From the NCBI GenBank assembly GCA_020637445.1, contig JACJVZ010000001.1, positions 1,612,001 through 1,676,000 on the forward strand: a DNA stretch of 64,000 bases, read 5' to 3'. A model generated the notes under the pieces. It was not told the DNA's origin, searched no databases, and was given only the letters and a program-made list of their open reading frames with translations. The translations under genes were made by a program, and so were the position numbers. Of this stretch, positions 24,042-33,149 are shown in pieces. Positions within the stretch are counted from its first letter, which is position 1; every line of letters starts with the position of its first letter. Origin of the DNA: Calditrichota bacterium. GTDB taxonomy: Bacteria > Electryoneota > RPQS01.

Positions 24042-25346
24042 CTATGACACCAGCTCCGCCAAACCGGAGAGCGACTCTTCAAATGAGGACGACTCGTTCA
24101 TGTCCTGTCGCAGGTAATTGTGAATCGCCGGCAGTTTTTCAATTGCCTGATCCAACAGCGGCATGGCGCCGCGAACGTACGCGCCGATGGAAATCAGGTC
24201 TTCGCCTTCCTGATAGGCCGACAGCCATTCTTTGATTTTGGTTACCGCGGCCATATGTTCCCGGGACGTAACCTGCGGCATCACGCGACTGATGCTGTTC
24301 AAGACATCAATGGCGGGGAAATGGCCTTTGGCGGCAATCTTTCTTGAAAGCGCGACGTGTCCATCGAGAATACTTCTCATGGTATCGGCGACAGGCTCCA
24401 TCATATCGTCGCCATCGACCAGTACCGTGTAAATGGCAGTGATAGAACCTTTCTCCGAGTTTCCAGTACGCTCCAACAACTTTGGAAGCGCCGCAAAAAC
24501 CGAAGGAGGATAACCGCGCGTCGCAACCGGTTCATTGAGTGACAGCCCGACTTCGCGCATGGCGTGACAGACTCGCGTAATGCTGTCCATCATCAACAAC
24601 ACACGCAAACCTTGATCGCGATAGTACTCTGCAATGGCCGTCGCGGCGAGTGCGCCCTTTATTCGCAGCAATGGCCAGCGATCCGATGTTTCACACACGA
24701 CTACGGAACGCGCCAACCCTTCCGGTCCAAGCGCGTCTTCAATAAAGTCTCTGACCTCACGGCCGCGCTCGCCGACAAGACCTGTGACAATGACGTCGGC
24801 GTTTGTGTTGCGTGCCATCATTCCGAGCAAAACACTCTTCCCTACTCCACTGCCGGCAAAAATCCCGACACGTTGTCCTTCTCCGAACGTCAATAGGCCG
24901 TCAATCGCGCGCACGCCCATTTGCAACGGAGACTTGACGCGCGGCCTTGTCAACGGATTGGGACTTTCGTTGTTAAGCGGCCGATAGGCGTCGGCAATGA
25001 TATCACCCTTGCCGTCGATGGGTTCACCCAAACTATTTATTACTCTACCGAGCAGCTTTTTGCCGACCGGAACAAGCTGTTTGCGGCCAAGATCGACCAC
25101 CTCATCTCCGGGACAAACGCCTGCCAAATCTTCGAGCGCCATGAGCAAAGTCGTGGAGCCGTCGAATCCGACAACTTCCGCCAAACGGTCACCTTGCTCC
25201 GTGACGATCTTGCACAAGTGTCCTACGGCGGCACGCGGTCCCTTCGATTCGAGGACGAGGCCGCGAACGCAATTGACGCGACCGACAGCGCGAACCGGAG
25301 TGGCTACGTTCAAAACGTCTCGTGCTTGTGCAATGAGGTCATTCAC
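24042..25346 (-). CDS. fliI: Flagellar export ATPase FliI
   Basis: F1-beta-like ATPase that unloads and unfolds export substrates. The 434 aa contain Walker A at residues 163-171 (FAGSGVGKS), VGERGREVRDFIED, the Walker B region (VLLMMDSITRVCHAMREVGLS) and the arginine-finger region with SISRVMPQV. Length and order match the family. It overlaps fliH by four bases and is followed at once by fliJ. Confidence 0.98.
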   Translation of the reverse strand: MNDLIAQARDVLNVATPVRAVGRVNCVRGLVLESKGPRAAVGHLCKIVTEQGDRLAEVVGFDGSTTLLMALEDLAGVCPGDEVVDLGRKQLVPVGKKLLGRVINSLGEPIDGKGDIIADAYRPLNNESPNPLTRPRVKSPLQMGVRAIDGLLTFGEGQRVGIFAGSGVGKSVLLGMMARNTNADVIVTGLVGERGREVRDFIEDALGPEGLARSVVVCETSDRWPLLRIKGALAATAIAEYYRDQGLRVLLMMDSITRVCHAMREVGLSLNEPVATRGYPPSVFAALPKLLERTGNSEKGSITAIYTVLVDGDDMMEPVADTMRSILDGHVALSRKIAAKGHFPAIDVLNSISRVMPQVTSREHMAAVTKIKEWLSAYQEGEDLISIGAYVRGAMPLLDQAIEKLPAIHNYLRQDMNESSSFEESLSGLAELVS

Positions 25347-26038
25347 TCGTTCTTACCCAGAGAAATCTCAAGCTGTTGTTTTAGAGTTTCAAGCTGCGTG
25401 CTGAGTTTTGCATCCAGCGAACCGATATCTGAGTCGATCAGGCAATCGCCGCGCATCAAACTGTCATCGGGACGCAGCGTCAAGGAAGCTGACGAGGCAA
25501 GTTGTTGGGCAACTTCCTGTGCGCGCTCCTGCAATATTGCGAGGTCCTTGGGGTGAACTCGGACGGTCACTTGATTTGCTTCGCCTAATGAACGGAAAGC
25601 GTTCTTGACGATTTCCGCAAGCAACTCGGGTTTCACGCTAAGTTCGGCATTCAGGATTCGCTCGGCCATTTGCGTCGCGAGCGCGATCAACTGTGATTCA
25701 AGCCGTGCGGCCAAATCGGCACGCTCGGCAGCGAGCATGGTAGCATAGTTTTGCATCAGCTCCAAAGCCGGCGCAAGCTCTTGCTGAGCGCTTTCCCGGC
25801 CGATCGCTTTGCCCTGCTCGATACCATCGAGACGGGCGCGCTCAATTTCCGCCGCATGTTTACGTTTTTCCGAGATAGGAATACGCAGCGCGATATTCGA
25901 GTCAGCAAGCGACGACTTCATGGACCGCGCGGGGTCCTGCACGATCTCTCGGAAGTAGTTCACGGGGCGGTCGGCGAAGTTTTCGAACTGCGCGGGGCGC
26001 ACATGTGAATCATCAGATAGTTTTAAGATTCTTCCCAT
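25343..26038 (-). CDS. fliH: Flagellar export regulator FliH
   Basis: Stator-like partner of the FliI ATPase. The 231 aa have a hydrophilic N terminus and a long helix (about 60-110, IPISEKRKHAAEIERAR through MLAAERADLAARLESQ). The conserved C-terminal domain has LATQMAERILNAELSVKPELL, then VRVHPKDLAIL and SLTLRPDDSLMRGDCLID. It sits between fliG and fliI. Confidence 0.93.
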   Translation of the reverse strand: MGRILKLSDDSHVRPAQFENFADRPVNYFREIVQDPARSMKSSLADSNIALRIPISEKRKHAAEIERARLDGIEQGKAIGRESAQQELAPALELMQNYATMLAAERADLAARLESQLIALATQMAERILNAELSVKPELLAEIVKNAFRSLGEANQVTVRVHPKDLAILQERAQEVAQQLASSASLTLRPDDSLMRGDCLIDSDIGSLDAKLSTQLETLKQQLEISLGKNE

Positions 26039-26041
26039 GAA

Positions 26042-27064
26042 TTACTCCACCATCACGTCGCCTTTGGAACTGCTCACGACAACAATCTGACCTTGCTCTT
26101 CGAGCTTGCGAATGGAGTCGACGATCTGCTGCTGCGCGACTTCGACTTCCTTCAGACGAACAGGTCCCATGTATTCGATTTCTTCTTGGATTGTCTCGGA
26201 CGCACGCTCGGACATATTGGCGAGCACGCGGGCCTTGACTTCCGGATTGACGTGCTTAAGAGCCAGCGCAAGGTCTTTGTTGTCGACTTCCTTGAGGACC
26301 TTCTGAATCGAGCGGTCGTCAAGCTGCACGATATCTTCAAATACAAACATCAGGTTCTTGATCTCGGTGGCAAGCTCGGGTGCGCGCTCGTTGATTTTCG
26401 AAAGAATTGCGCGTTCGCCGGAGGTGCCGACCAAGTTGAGAATTTCCGCAGCGGCCTTTACGCCGCCGAGCTTGCTGGAGCTTTGATTGAAATCGACGCG
26501 CGATTCGAGCACGGATTCGACGGCCGAAATCGTTTCGGGCGCGACGCGCTCCATATTCGCGTACCGCATCATCACCTCGGCTTGAAGGTCGGGCGCCAGG
26601 TCTGCGAGAATTTGCGCGCTTTGCTGCGGCTGCAACTGGCTCAAGACGAACGCAATAGTCTGCGGATGCTCCTTTTGCATAAAGGCAAGCAGTTGGTTCG
26701 GATCGACGTTCTTCAGAACATTGAATCCTTTGACGCGGATCATGCGTTCGATACGGCGGATGATTTCAAGAGCTTTTTCCGGTCCGAGAGACTTATTCAA
26801 CACTTCTTCCGCATAGGAGATACCGCCGATGGCGACGAACTCCTGCGCGGTCATCATGTGGTAAAATTCCTCGATCACCGAGTTGGCCATCGCTGAATCC
26901 ACGTTTCGAAGACGCAGCATTTCCTTCGTTATCTCTTCGATTTCGTCTTGCTGCATTCTCTTGTAGAACTCCGCAGAAGCATCCGGACCGATGGAGATCA
27001 TCAGCACTGCCGCTTTCTGCAAGTTTGACAATTTCGCGGGAGTGTTTTTACTAGTTTGCGCCAT
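26042..27064 (-). CDS. fliG: Flagellar motor switch protein FliG
   Basis: Rotor protein on which the stator generates torque. The 340 aa show the N-terminal domain that binds FliF (NLQKAAVLMISIGPDASAEFYKRM), the middle EHPQTIAFVLSQL motif that binds FliM, and the C-terminal charged torque helix region (VFEDIVQLDDRSIQKVLKEVD, then NMSERASETIQEEIEYMGPVRLKEVE). It overlaps fliF by 14 bases. Confidence 0.98.
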   Translation of the reverse strand: MAQTSKNTPAKLSNLQKAAVLMISIGPDASAEFYKRMQQDEIEEITKEMLRLRNVDSAMANSVIEEFYHMMTAQEFVAIGGISYAEEVLNKSLGPEKALEIIRRIERMIRVKGFNVLKNVDPNQLLAFMQKEHPQTIAFVLSQLQPQQSAQILADLAPDLQAEVMMRYANMERVAPETISAVESVLESRVDFNQSSSKLGGVKAAAEILNLVGTSGERAILSKINERAPELATEIKNLMFVFEDIVQLDDRSIQKVLKEVDNKDLALALKHVNPEVKARVLANMSERASETIQEEIEYMGPVRLKEVEVAQQQIVDSIRKLEEQGQIVVVSSSKGDVMVE

Positions 27065-28748
27065 CAGCCACCCAGCTTCTTAGAATTTGCGTCGCGTTGT
27101 CGGGCTTGTTCATGACAAACTGCACGGTTCGGTTGAGCATCTCTTGTGCGCGAAGAGCTTCAACGGACGGTCCCTCTTCATCCAATTCGATAGTCTGCGG
27201 CTGCTCCTTCGACTTGAAGACGACCTTCGGCCCGTCATTTCCCATCACAGCACCGCTTCTTCCGACGGCGCTCATGGAGCCTCCGCTCACAGTGCTATGA
27301 TCGGAGCTGCCTTGCTGTAGTTGCCCGGACGCGTGACCACCAGCCAGTTGACCGGTGGATGCACCTGCTCCGATTGCCCCGCCCTGTTCGCCCGCGCCAA
27401 CCATGGCCATCTGCATACCTTGCGGCAAAGCAGGCAACTTGGCGCTCATCTTGTTCATCATCGAGCGGACTGCGAAGAACGCGAGGATGAGGACAACCAA
27501 CAGAATAATCTTGTCCGCAAATTTCTGCAACAGCGAAAGCCAGTTCGTCGGTAATTCAGGCGCTGTATTTATGGCCTCAGGACTTTCGTTGAACTGAAAC
27601 GACATCACGGTCAATTCGTCGTTGCGGTTCGGATCGATGCCCAGCGCACTGGATACCATGGCGCGGAACTTTTCAAGTTCTTGCGGAGTGCGCTCAACAT
27701 AGGTTTGAGTGACATTGCCAAGCGAGTCCGTGCTTGTCTCGTAGTTTCCGTCGATGAGCACGGAGGCCCAAATGCGCTCGATATTGCCGACTTCGGGCAC
27801 GACTTTTTCTACGGTGCGCGGGACTTGATAGTTGGTAACGAGCTTTTCCGACGTTCCGGCAGTCGCGTCTTCGCTTGTTTGCGATTCTTCGGACAAGGTC
27901 GCGACTCGTTCCGGGTCGTAATTTTCGGACGTGCGCTCGATGCGGTTCCAGTTGAGTTTCGCTGTTACTTCAACACGTGCGCGGCCGGGGCCGACGACGT
28001 CCATCAAGAGCCCTTCCGCTTTGTCTTCAAGCTCTTTTTCGATCATCGTCTGCATTTCAAGCTGCGTGGACGACAATCCGGCAAGTTCGTCGCGCGGGCC
28101 GTTGGTCAGCGGATTTCCCTCCGAGTCGAGAATCGTGACGTGTTCAGGCTCCAATCCTTCGACGGCGTAGGACGTCAAAGCGGCTAAGGCGGCGACTTGT
28201 TTTTTACTTAGAGAAAAACCCTGTTTGAGAGTTAAGACGACCGAAGCTGTCGCAGGTTTTTTGTCTTCCTTAAAGAGGCGCTGCTCCGGAATCACAAGAT
28301 GCACGCGCGCGCCTTCAACGCCTTCGATAGACGTCATGGTGCGTGCAAGTTCTCCTTCGATCGCGCGGCGCTGATTCAATTTTTGAAGCTGGTCCGTCAA
28401 ACCTAATTGCGGTTTGTCAAAAATCTCGTAGCCCAGCTCGCCGGAATGCGGGATTCCCTTTTCCGCGAATGTCAGGCGCAGCGAGTTGACGTATTGCTGC
28501 GGCACTTTGATCGTACCGTCGCTGGTCACTTCAAATTCGATCTTTTCATCGCGCAGTTGGTCCGCGACTGCCGCGGCATCTTTGGATTCGAGACCGTTGT
28601 ACAGAGTGGCCAGCACAGGCCGAGTGGAATAGGAAATCGCAGCGGCGGAAATCGCGATCACCAGTCCGCCGCCGATAATCATCAGCGCGCGTTGGTTGAC
28701 GGTTAACCGTTGCCAGAGTTCCTTAAGTGTATCGAGTGGATTGCCCAT
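27051..28748 (-). CDS. fliF: Flagellar MS-ring protein FliF
   Basis: Inner-membrane ring protein on which the basal body is built. The 565 aa have transmembrane helices near residues 22-42 and 425-445. The ring-building domains lie between them (ATLYNGLESKDAAAVADQLRDEKIEFEV, GIPHSGELGYEIFDKPQLGLTDQLQKLNQRRAIEGELARTM, ARVHLVIPEQRLF and ASVVLTLKQG). The C-terminal cytoplasmic tail (WVADG at the end) should bind FliG, whose gene it overlaps. Confidence 0.98.
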   Translation of the reverse strand: MGNPLDTLKELWQRLTVNQRALMIIGGGLVIAISAAAISYSTRPVLATLYNGLESKDAAAVADQLRDEKIEFEVTSDGTIKVPQQYVNSLRLTFAEKGIPHSGELGYEIFDKPQLGLTDQLQKLNQRRAIEGELARTMTSIEGVEGARVHLVIPEQRLFKEDKKPATASVVLTLKQGFSLSKKQVAALAALTSYAVEGLEPEHVTILDSEGNPLTNGPRDELAGLSSTQLEMQTMIEKELEDKAEGLLMDVVGPGRARVEVTAKLNWNRIERTSENYDPERVATLSEESQTSEDATAGTSEKLVTNYQVPRTVEKVVPEVGNIERIWASVLIDGNYETSTDSLGNVTQTYVERTPQELEKFRAMVSSALGIDPNRNDELTVMSFQFNESPEAINTAPELPTNWLSLLQKFADKIILLVVLILAFFAVRSMMNKMSAKLPALPQGMQMAMVGAGEQGGAIGAGASTGQLAGGHASGQLQQGSSDHSTVSGGSMSAVGRSGAVMGNDGPKVVFKSKEQPQTIELDEEGPSVEALRAQEMLNRTVQFVMNKPDNATQILRSWVADGAN

Positions 28749-28778
28749 TTATCCGAAGTGCTTGGAGTGTCAGATTGT

Positions 28779-29078
28779 TTAGACCGGCGTGCGCATCAGT
28801 TCCTGATAACCTTCGAGCGCTTTCTTGCGAATTTCCAGCAGCAACGAAAGCGAGATGGATGCTTCTTCGACGGCGGCCATGACTTCGTGCACGTCTTGAA
28901 TTTGTCCTGTGGCAAACTGATTGGTCTTGTCGATCGCCTCGAGCTGCGTTTTGTTCACATTGCCGACGAAGTTCGACAGAGTATCGCCGAAAGATTCGCC
29001 GTCCGCGACCTTTGGGGTCGGCTGCACGCCGTTCGCAATCGGCGGAATCGGTTTGATGTTGTCAATGCCGTAGATCAT
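28779..29078 (-). CDS. fliE: Flagellar hook-basal body protein FliE
   Basis: Small rod adaptor joining the MS ring to the proximal rod. The 99 aa contain SFGDTLSNFVGNVNKTQLEAIDKT, the central VHEVMAAVEEASISLSLLLEIRKKAL and the ending YQELMRTPV, all typical. It lies between a 63-aa gene and fliF. Confidence 0.95.
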   Translation of the reverse strand: MIYGIDNIKPIPPIANGVQPTPKVADGESFGDTLSNFVGNVNKTQLEAIDKTNQFATGQIQDVHEVMAAVEEASISLSLLLEIRKKALEGYQELMRTPV

Positions 29079-29081
29079 GGA

Positions 29082-29273
29082 TTATGCCCTCAAGTCGAGA
29101 TTTTTGCCGAGTTCTTCGACGGGCCGAAAGGTTTCAAATTCCGCGTGTTTTTGTGCAATCAGTTCCCGCAGTTTCGCTTCCGCGGAATTGCGTTCGCCGT
29201 GGGCGTCATGCTGAATCGTGTTGACGCGCTGCTGCGGCAGAATAGGCGGGGTATATCCGGTGCCGATTTTCAT
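29082..29273 (-). CDS. Small protein of unknown function between flgC and fliE
   Basis: A 63-aa charged protein whose C-terminal half (NSAEAKLRELIAQKHAEFETF) is predicted helical. The ATG starts one base after the flgC stop (TAAGATG), the same junction seen at flgD, and its stop lies three bases from fliE. It is not FlgB: the rod motif with Asn-rich helix is absent. No family is recognised; conserved tight packing argues that it is translated. Confidence 0.6.
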   Translation of the reverse strand: MKIGTGYTPPILPQQRVNTIQHDAHGERNSAEAKLRELIAQKHAEFETFRPVEELGKNLDLRA

Positions 29274-29274
29274 C

Positions 29275-29763
29275 TTAGAGTTCCAGAGCTTTCTTCATCA
29301 TCGCCTTGGTCGCGTTAAACGCCGTAACGTTGGCCTCAAAGGCTCGCGACGCGCTGATGAGATCCGTCATTTCCTGCACGAGGTCGACATTCGGCATTTG
29401 CACCATGCCGTTTTCGTCGGCGTCCGGGTGGTCGGGATCGTATACTTCTCGGAAGGGCGATTGATCCGCTTCAATCGTAGCCTTCACACCCTGCATTGGG
29501 GACAGAATCTTGTCTTCGTCGCGCCCAAACATGTGGTTCGTGTCGGTGCGAGCGAGCTTCTGGTTGGTGCTCTGTGAAAGGGCCGTTTCAAACCGCTGGT
29601 CTTCCGAAAGCACGGTGGCTTTGCGGCGGTAGGGCCCGCCGTCTTCCGTGCGGGTAGTTTCGATGTTTGCGATGTTTTCGGCGATGGCGTTCATGCGCTT
29701 CCGCTGGGCGGTCATACCCGACGTACTGGTGTTCATGCCGGAAAACAGGGGATGGATTTCCAT
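29275..29763 (-). CDS. flgC: Flagellar proximal rod protein FlgC
   Basis: Proximal rod subunit, 162 aa from the ATG at 29763. This start is chosen because AAAGGA precedes it and the expected sigma-54 start point (about 29790) lies upstream; a longer frame would begin at that start point. The N-terminal signature is FSGMNTSTSGMTAQRKRMNAIAENIANIETTRTEDGGPYRRK. The C terminus has the matching SASRAFEANVTAFNATKAMMKKALEL. It is the first gene of the main flagellar operon; flgB, usually just before it, is absent here. Confidence 0.95.
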   Translation of the reverse strand: MEIHPLFSGMNTSTSGMTAQRKRMNAIAENIANIETTRTEDGGPYRRKATVLSEDQRFETALSQSTNQKLARTDTNHMFGRDEDKILSPMQGVKATIEADQSPFREVYDPDHPDADENGMVQMPNVDLVQEMTDLISASRAFEANVTAFNATKAMMKKALEL

Positions 29764-29794
29764 CAAGCGATCCTTTAACTTTTTTGCCACCAGA

Positions 29795-29812
29795 ACGATA
29801 AGCAGTTATCGT
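29795..29812. repeat. Inverted repeat over the flgC promoter
   Basis: ACGATAA (29795-29801) and TTATCGT (29806-29812) are perfect complements separated by four bases. They cover the spacer and -12 element of the sigma-54 promoter, so the repeat could be a binding site for a regulator or a hairpin in a read-through transcript. Confidence 0.5.
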
Positions 29813-29816
29813 GCCG
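29801..29816 (-). promoter_or_regulatory. Sigma-54 (-24/-12) promoter of the flgC operon
   Basis: The minus strand from 29816 reads CGGCACGATAACTGCT: one mismatch in TGGCAC and one in TTGCT, with GG (29815-29814) and GC (29803-29802) exactly ten bases apart. The start point would be about 29790, leaving a 27-base leader that holds AAAGGA before the flgC ATG. The site lies over a perfect inverted repeat (29795-29812). Confidence 0.7.
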
Positions 29817-30103
29817 ACCCGTCAAAAACTTTAATTTGGGCTTTAACTTTCATTTTAAGTATTTGTTAATATATATTTTAATATTACAACAGACCTGAAA
29901 GGCGGCAGACTTTTCACATGGGCATATCTCTCGTCCGGCATCAATTTCCCACAGGTGGAGCTTTAGGTTGCCTATGCAGATGTTATAGGATGGAGCAAAC
30001 GATGTGACAAGTCGGATGTCTGGTTTGCCTTTTAGGCGCGAATTGGTTACCGTATTTTGATAATTTATTGGGAGCAAGCCACCCAAAACTGGCGGCCACC
30101 TTT
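29817..30103. other. Divergent intergenic region between flgC and the export operon
   Basis: No convincing gene is seen here. The part near 29822-29885 is strongly AT-rich (long A/T runs), which would suit a bend or an activator and IHF-type contact upstream of the sigma-54 promoter. No clear promoter for the plus-strand operon was recognised. Confidence 0.5.
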
Positions 30104-31078
30104 ATGTATAGTATTTTTGAGTCTCTTCGGAAATGGATAGTTCTCGCAATGCTGGCAGTCGCATGGCTGGCATTTTCGGGCTGCTCGGAAGCTCAAGATG
30201 GCGAGTATCAAGGTTATGTGGAAGGCGACTACGTGGACGTCGCGTCATCACAAGCGGGACGTCTGGATTCCGTTGCCGTCACGCGCGGCGACACGGTTGC
30301 CGAAGGAGCCGCGCTTTACTACTTGGAAGCGACCATTGAGTCTGAAGGACTCAAACAAGCTCAGGAGCAATTAGCAACGGCGCAAGCTCAGCTCAGCGAT
30401 ATGCAGCAAGGGCGTCGCCCCGCCGAGATCAATGTGATCAAAGCACAGCTTGAGCAAGCTATTGCCAACCGCAAGAGCATCCAATCGAGATTGAGCCGCG
30501 AGGAGAAGATTTACGGTGAGGGGAGTTTGTCGCCGGAAGGGATGGACGAGCTTCGCGCACAGGCCGACATGGCCGAAGCGAAAGTCACGGAAATGGAGAA
30601 CCAGCTTAAAGTAGCAAGCCTGCCTGCACGGACGGATCAACTGAAGGCGCAGGAGGGAATTGCGGCATCGGCGGAAGCCGCGGTATTGCAAGCGAAGTGG
30701 AAGCTCGATCAGAAGGCCGTGCATGCGACGGACGGCGGCCTCGTGGTGGACGTGCTCTATCAGGTGGGTGAGTGGATTCCCGCCGGGTATCCGGCCGTGA
30801 GACTCTTGCCGGAAGAGAACCGCAAGATTCGATTTTTTGTACCGGAGAGTCAATTGTCTATGGTAAAGACCGGACAAGAAGTAGTCGTACATGCCGACGG
30901 CTGGACAAGTGGCGTACCGGCCACAGTCAGCTTTGTCTCGACCACGGCCGAATATACGCCTCCGATTATCTACAGCAACGAAACGAGATCGAAGCTCGTT
31001 TATATGATTGAAGCGCGCCCCGTGGATATGGCCGCGCATCTGAACGTCGGCCAACCCGTGACCGTGCGCTTCAAATGA
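30104..31078 (+). CDS. HlyD-family periplasmic adaptor lipoprotein of an ABC export system
   Basis: Membrane-fusion-type adaptor linking an ABC transporter to the envelope, similar in layout to YbhG. The ATG at 30104 (324 aa) gives a short charged start, a hydrophobic helix and a cysteine after FSG, so it may be a lipoprotein, although Phe at -3 is not ideal. An upstream TTG would add 12 residues. Next come a barrel-sandwich half (GYVEGDYVDVASSQAGRLDSVAVTRGD), a long helical hairpin (about 75-190), the second half (VHATDGGLVVDVLYQVGEWIPAG) and a beta-barrel domain. It overlaps the ATPase gene by four bases. Confidence 0.88.
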   Translation: MYSIFESLRKWIVLAMLAVAWLAFSGCSEAQDGEYQGYVEGDYVDVASSQAGRLDSVAVTRGDTVAEGAALYYLEATIESEGLKQAQEQLATAQAQLSDMQQGRRPAEINVIKAQLEQAIANRKSIQSRLSREEKIYGEGSLSPEGMDELRAQADMAEAKVTEMENQLKVASLPARTDQLKAQEGIAASAEAAVLQAKWKLDQKAVHATDGGLVVDVLYQVGEWIPAGYPAVRLLPEENRKIRFFVPESQLSMVKTGQEVVVHADGWTSGVPATVSFVSTTAEYTPPIIYSNETRSKLVYMIEARPVDMAAHLNVGQPVTVRFK

Positions 31079-32010
31079 ACCACGAGCTGGCCATCGACGT
31101 CCAAAAACTGACCAAATCGTTTGGCCACAAACGAGTCGTGAATGAAGTCTCCCTGCAAGTTCAGCGCGGGGAGATTTTTGGTTTTCTGGGACCCAATGGC
31201 AGCGGCAAGACGACGACCATTCGTATGATGTGCGGACTGTTGAAACCGGACTCCGGCAGCGGAACATGTTTGGGTTTCGACATCCGTAAGCAAAGCGACG
31301 AAATCAAACGCCGCGTCGGTTACATGACGCAAAAGTTTTCCTATTGGGAAGATTTGACGATCCGCGAGAATCTCGAATTTGTCGCGCGCATGTACGACAT
31401 GCCCGACAAGCAGGATGCCGTCAACGGAGCGTTACGCGACTTGGGGTTAACGGACAGGCAGCATCAGTTGGTCGGCGCGCTGTCCGGCGGATGGAAACAG
31501 CGCCTTGCGCTGGCCGCTTGCCTTTTGCATCAGCCGCAACTGCTGCTGCTCGATGAGCCGACAGCCGGAGTAGATCCTTCGGCACGCCGCGATTTTTGGG
31601 AAGAGCTGCATTTGCTTGCGCTCAAGGGGATTTCCGTGCTCGTGAGCACACACTACATGGACGAAGCCGAGCGCTGCCACAAGTTGGCCTATATTTTTAA
31701 CGGCAACATGCTCGCGCAGGGAACGTCGGATGAAGTGGTTGCATCGCAGAAGCTCTCGACGTGGCTTGTGCACGGTGAAGATTTGGCGATTCTTTCGGAG
31801 AAATTGCAGAAGACGGACGGAGTATCGCAGACGGTGTTATTTGGGAGCACGCTGCATGTTAGCGGACTGAACAGCACCGCACTTGAAGCGGAATTGCGAC
31901 AGGCCGTGGCGGGAACAACATGGAAAATCGAACCGATTGAGACGGGACTCGAAGACGTGTTCATTCATCTGATGAAGAGCGCGAATAACCACAACGGAGT
32001 CAAAGCATGA
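31075..32010 (+). CDS. ABC transporter ATP-binding protein (YbhF/ABC-2 type)
   Basis: Cytoplasmic ATPase that drives the adjacent ABC-2 permease. The 311 aa include Walker A at residues 39-46 (GPNGSGKT), the signature LSGGWKQ at about 136-142, Walker B LLLLDEPTAGVDP at about 157-169 and the switch histidine in STHYMDEAERC. The C-terminal ~90 residues are the usual regulatory tail of ABC-2 ATPases. It carries one nucleotide-binding domain, not two as in E. coli YbhF, and is coupled to both neighbours by four-base overlaps. Confidence 0.95.
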   Translation: MNHELAIDVQKLTKSFGHKRVVNEVSLQVQRGEIFGFLGPNGSGKTTTIRMMCGLLKPDSGSGTCLGFDIRKQSDEIKRRVGYMTQKFSYWEDLTIRENLEFVARMYDMPDKQDAVNGALRDLGLTDRQHQLVGALSGGWKQRLALAACLLHQPQLLLLDEPTAGVDPSARRDFWEELHLLALKGISVLVSTHYMDEAERCHKLAYIFNGNMLAQGTSDEVVASQKLSTWLVHGEDLAILSEKLQKTDGVSQTVLFGSTLHVSGLNSTALEAELRQAVAGTTWKIEPIETGLEDVFIHLMKSANNHNGVKA

Positions 32011-33149
32011 TCGGATTCAGCCGCGCCGGGTTCTCCCGCTGGTGGAGCATGGTGGTCAAGGAGTTTCTGCAGATCAAGCGGGACCGCTTGACGTTCGGGA
32101 TGATCGTGATGATTCCGCTCGCGCAGTTGACGCTCTTCGGCTATGCCATAAACAGCGATCCGAAGCATATGCCGACGGGGCTGCTGGTGCAAGACCACAG
32201 CGACATTACGCGGACGATTCTTTCGACTCTCAAGCATTCGGAATATTTTGATATCATCGGCACGTTTCAGGATGAGGCCTCTGCGCAGGCCGCGTTGGCA
32301 AAGGGAGAGGTGCAATTCGTCATCAACATTCCGGTGAATTTCACGCGTGACGTCTTGCGCGGCGACCGGCCCGCGATTTTGGTTGAAGCTGACGCCACCG
32401 ATCCGAGCGCCACGAGTATTGCCTTGGCTGCAGTCGCTTCGGTAACTGAGTATGTCGCACGCAAGGACTTGAAAGGTCCGCTGACCAGACTGGCCGGGAG
32501 TCCCGCTCCGTTCGAGGCGCGTGTGCATCGTCAATACAATCCGGAAGGCAACACTCACTACAATATCGTTCCGGGATTGATGGGTGTGATTTTGACGATG
32601 ATGATGATCCTGATGACGGGGCTGGCCATGACTCGCGAGCGCGAACGCGGGACGATGGAGAATCTTTTGGCCATGCCTGTCAAGCCGCTTGAAGTCATGG
32701 CGGGCAAGATTCTGCCGTATATTTTCATCGGCGTCCTGCAATCCACGATAATTTTGCTTGGAGCTTTATTCCTATTTCATGTTCCGTTTTTTGGAAGTCT
32801 GTTTACACTCTATGTCTCCATACTCTTGTTTGTGGCTGTCAATCTCATGGTCGGAATAACGCTGTCATCAATCGCGAAGAACCAGCTTCAGGCCATGCAG
32901 ATGACGATGTTTTATTTTCTTCCCAACATTCTTCTCTCCGGGTTCATGTTTCCGTTTCGCGGAATGCCCGAATGGGCTCAAGTGATAGGAAACGCCCTTC
33001 CCCTAACCTACTTCCTCCGATTGGTGCGCGGCATTTTTCTAAAAGGCAGCACACTCCCTACTCTCTGGCCGGACATTTGGCCGCTCATTCTGTTTGCCTT
33101 CCTCCTAATGACCATCGCGGTGACGTTTTACCGCCGCACGCTCGACTAA
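32007..33149 (+). CDS. ABC-2 type permease (YbhS/YbhR family)
   Basis: Membrane subunit of the exporter, 380 aa. One transmembrane helix near residues 30-50 is followed by a large periplasmic domain (about 55-180) and five further helices. The ABC-2 motif TRERERGTMENLLAMPVKPLEVMAGKILPYI is clear. Only one permease gene is present, so it probably works as a homodimer. The last part of this gene (33052-33150) has a decayed second copy at 37045-37133. Confidence 0.93.
   Translation: MIGFSRAGFSRWWSMVVKEFLQIKRDRLTFGMIVMIPLAQLTLFGYAINSDPKHMPTGLLVQDHSDITRTILSTLKHSEYFDIIGTFQDEASAQAALAKGEVQFVINIPVNFTRDVLRGDRPAILVEADATDPSATSIALAAVASVTEYVARKDLKGPLTRLAGSPAPFEARVHRQYNPEGNTHYNIVPGLMGVILTMMMILMTGLAMTRERERGTMENLLAMPVKPLEVMAGKILPYIFIGVLQSTIILLGALFLFHVPFFGSLFTLYVSILLFVAVNLMVGITLSSIAKNQLQAMQMTMFYFLPNILLSGFMFPFRGMPEWAQVIGNALPLTYFLRLVRGIFLKGSTLPTLWPDIWPLILFAFLLMTIAVTFYRRTLD

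Noticed and set aside
29850..30086. 78-codon minus-strand frame upstream of flgC
   Set aside because: Lies in the AT-rich promoter region, with no ribosome-binding site and no family; it is not flgB.
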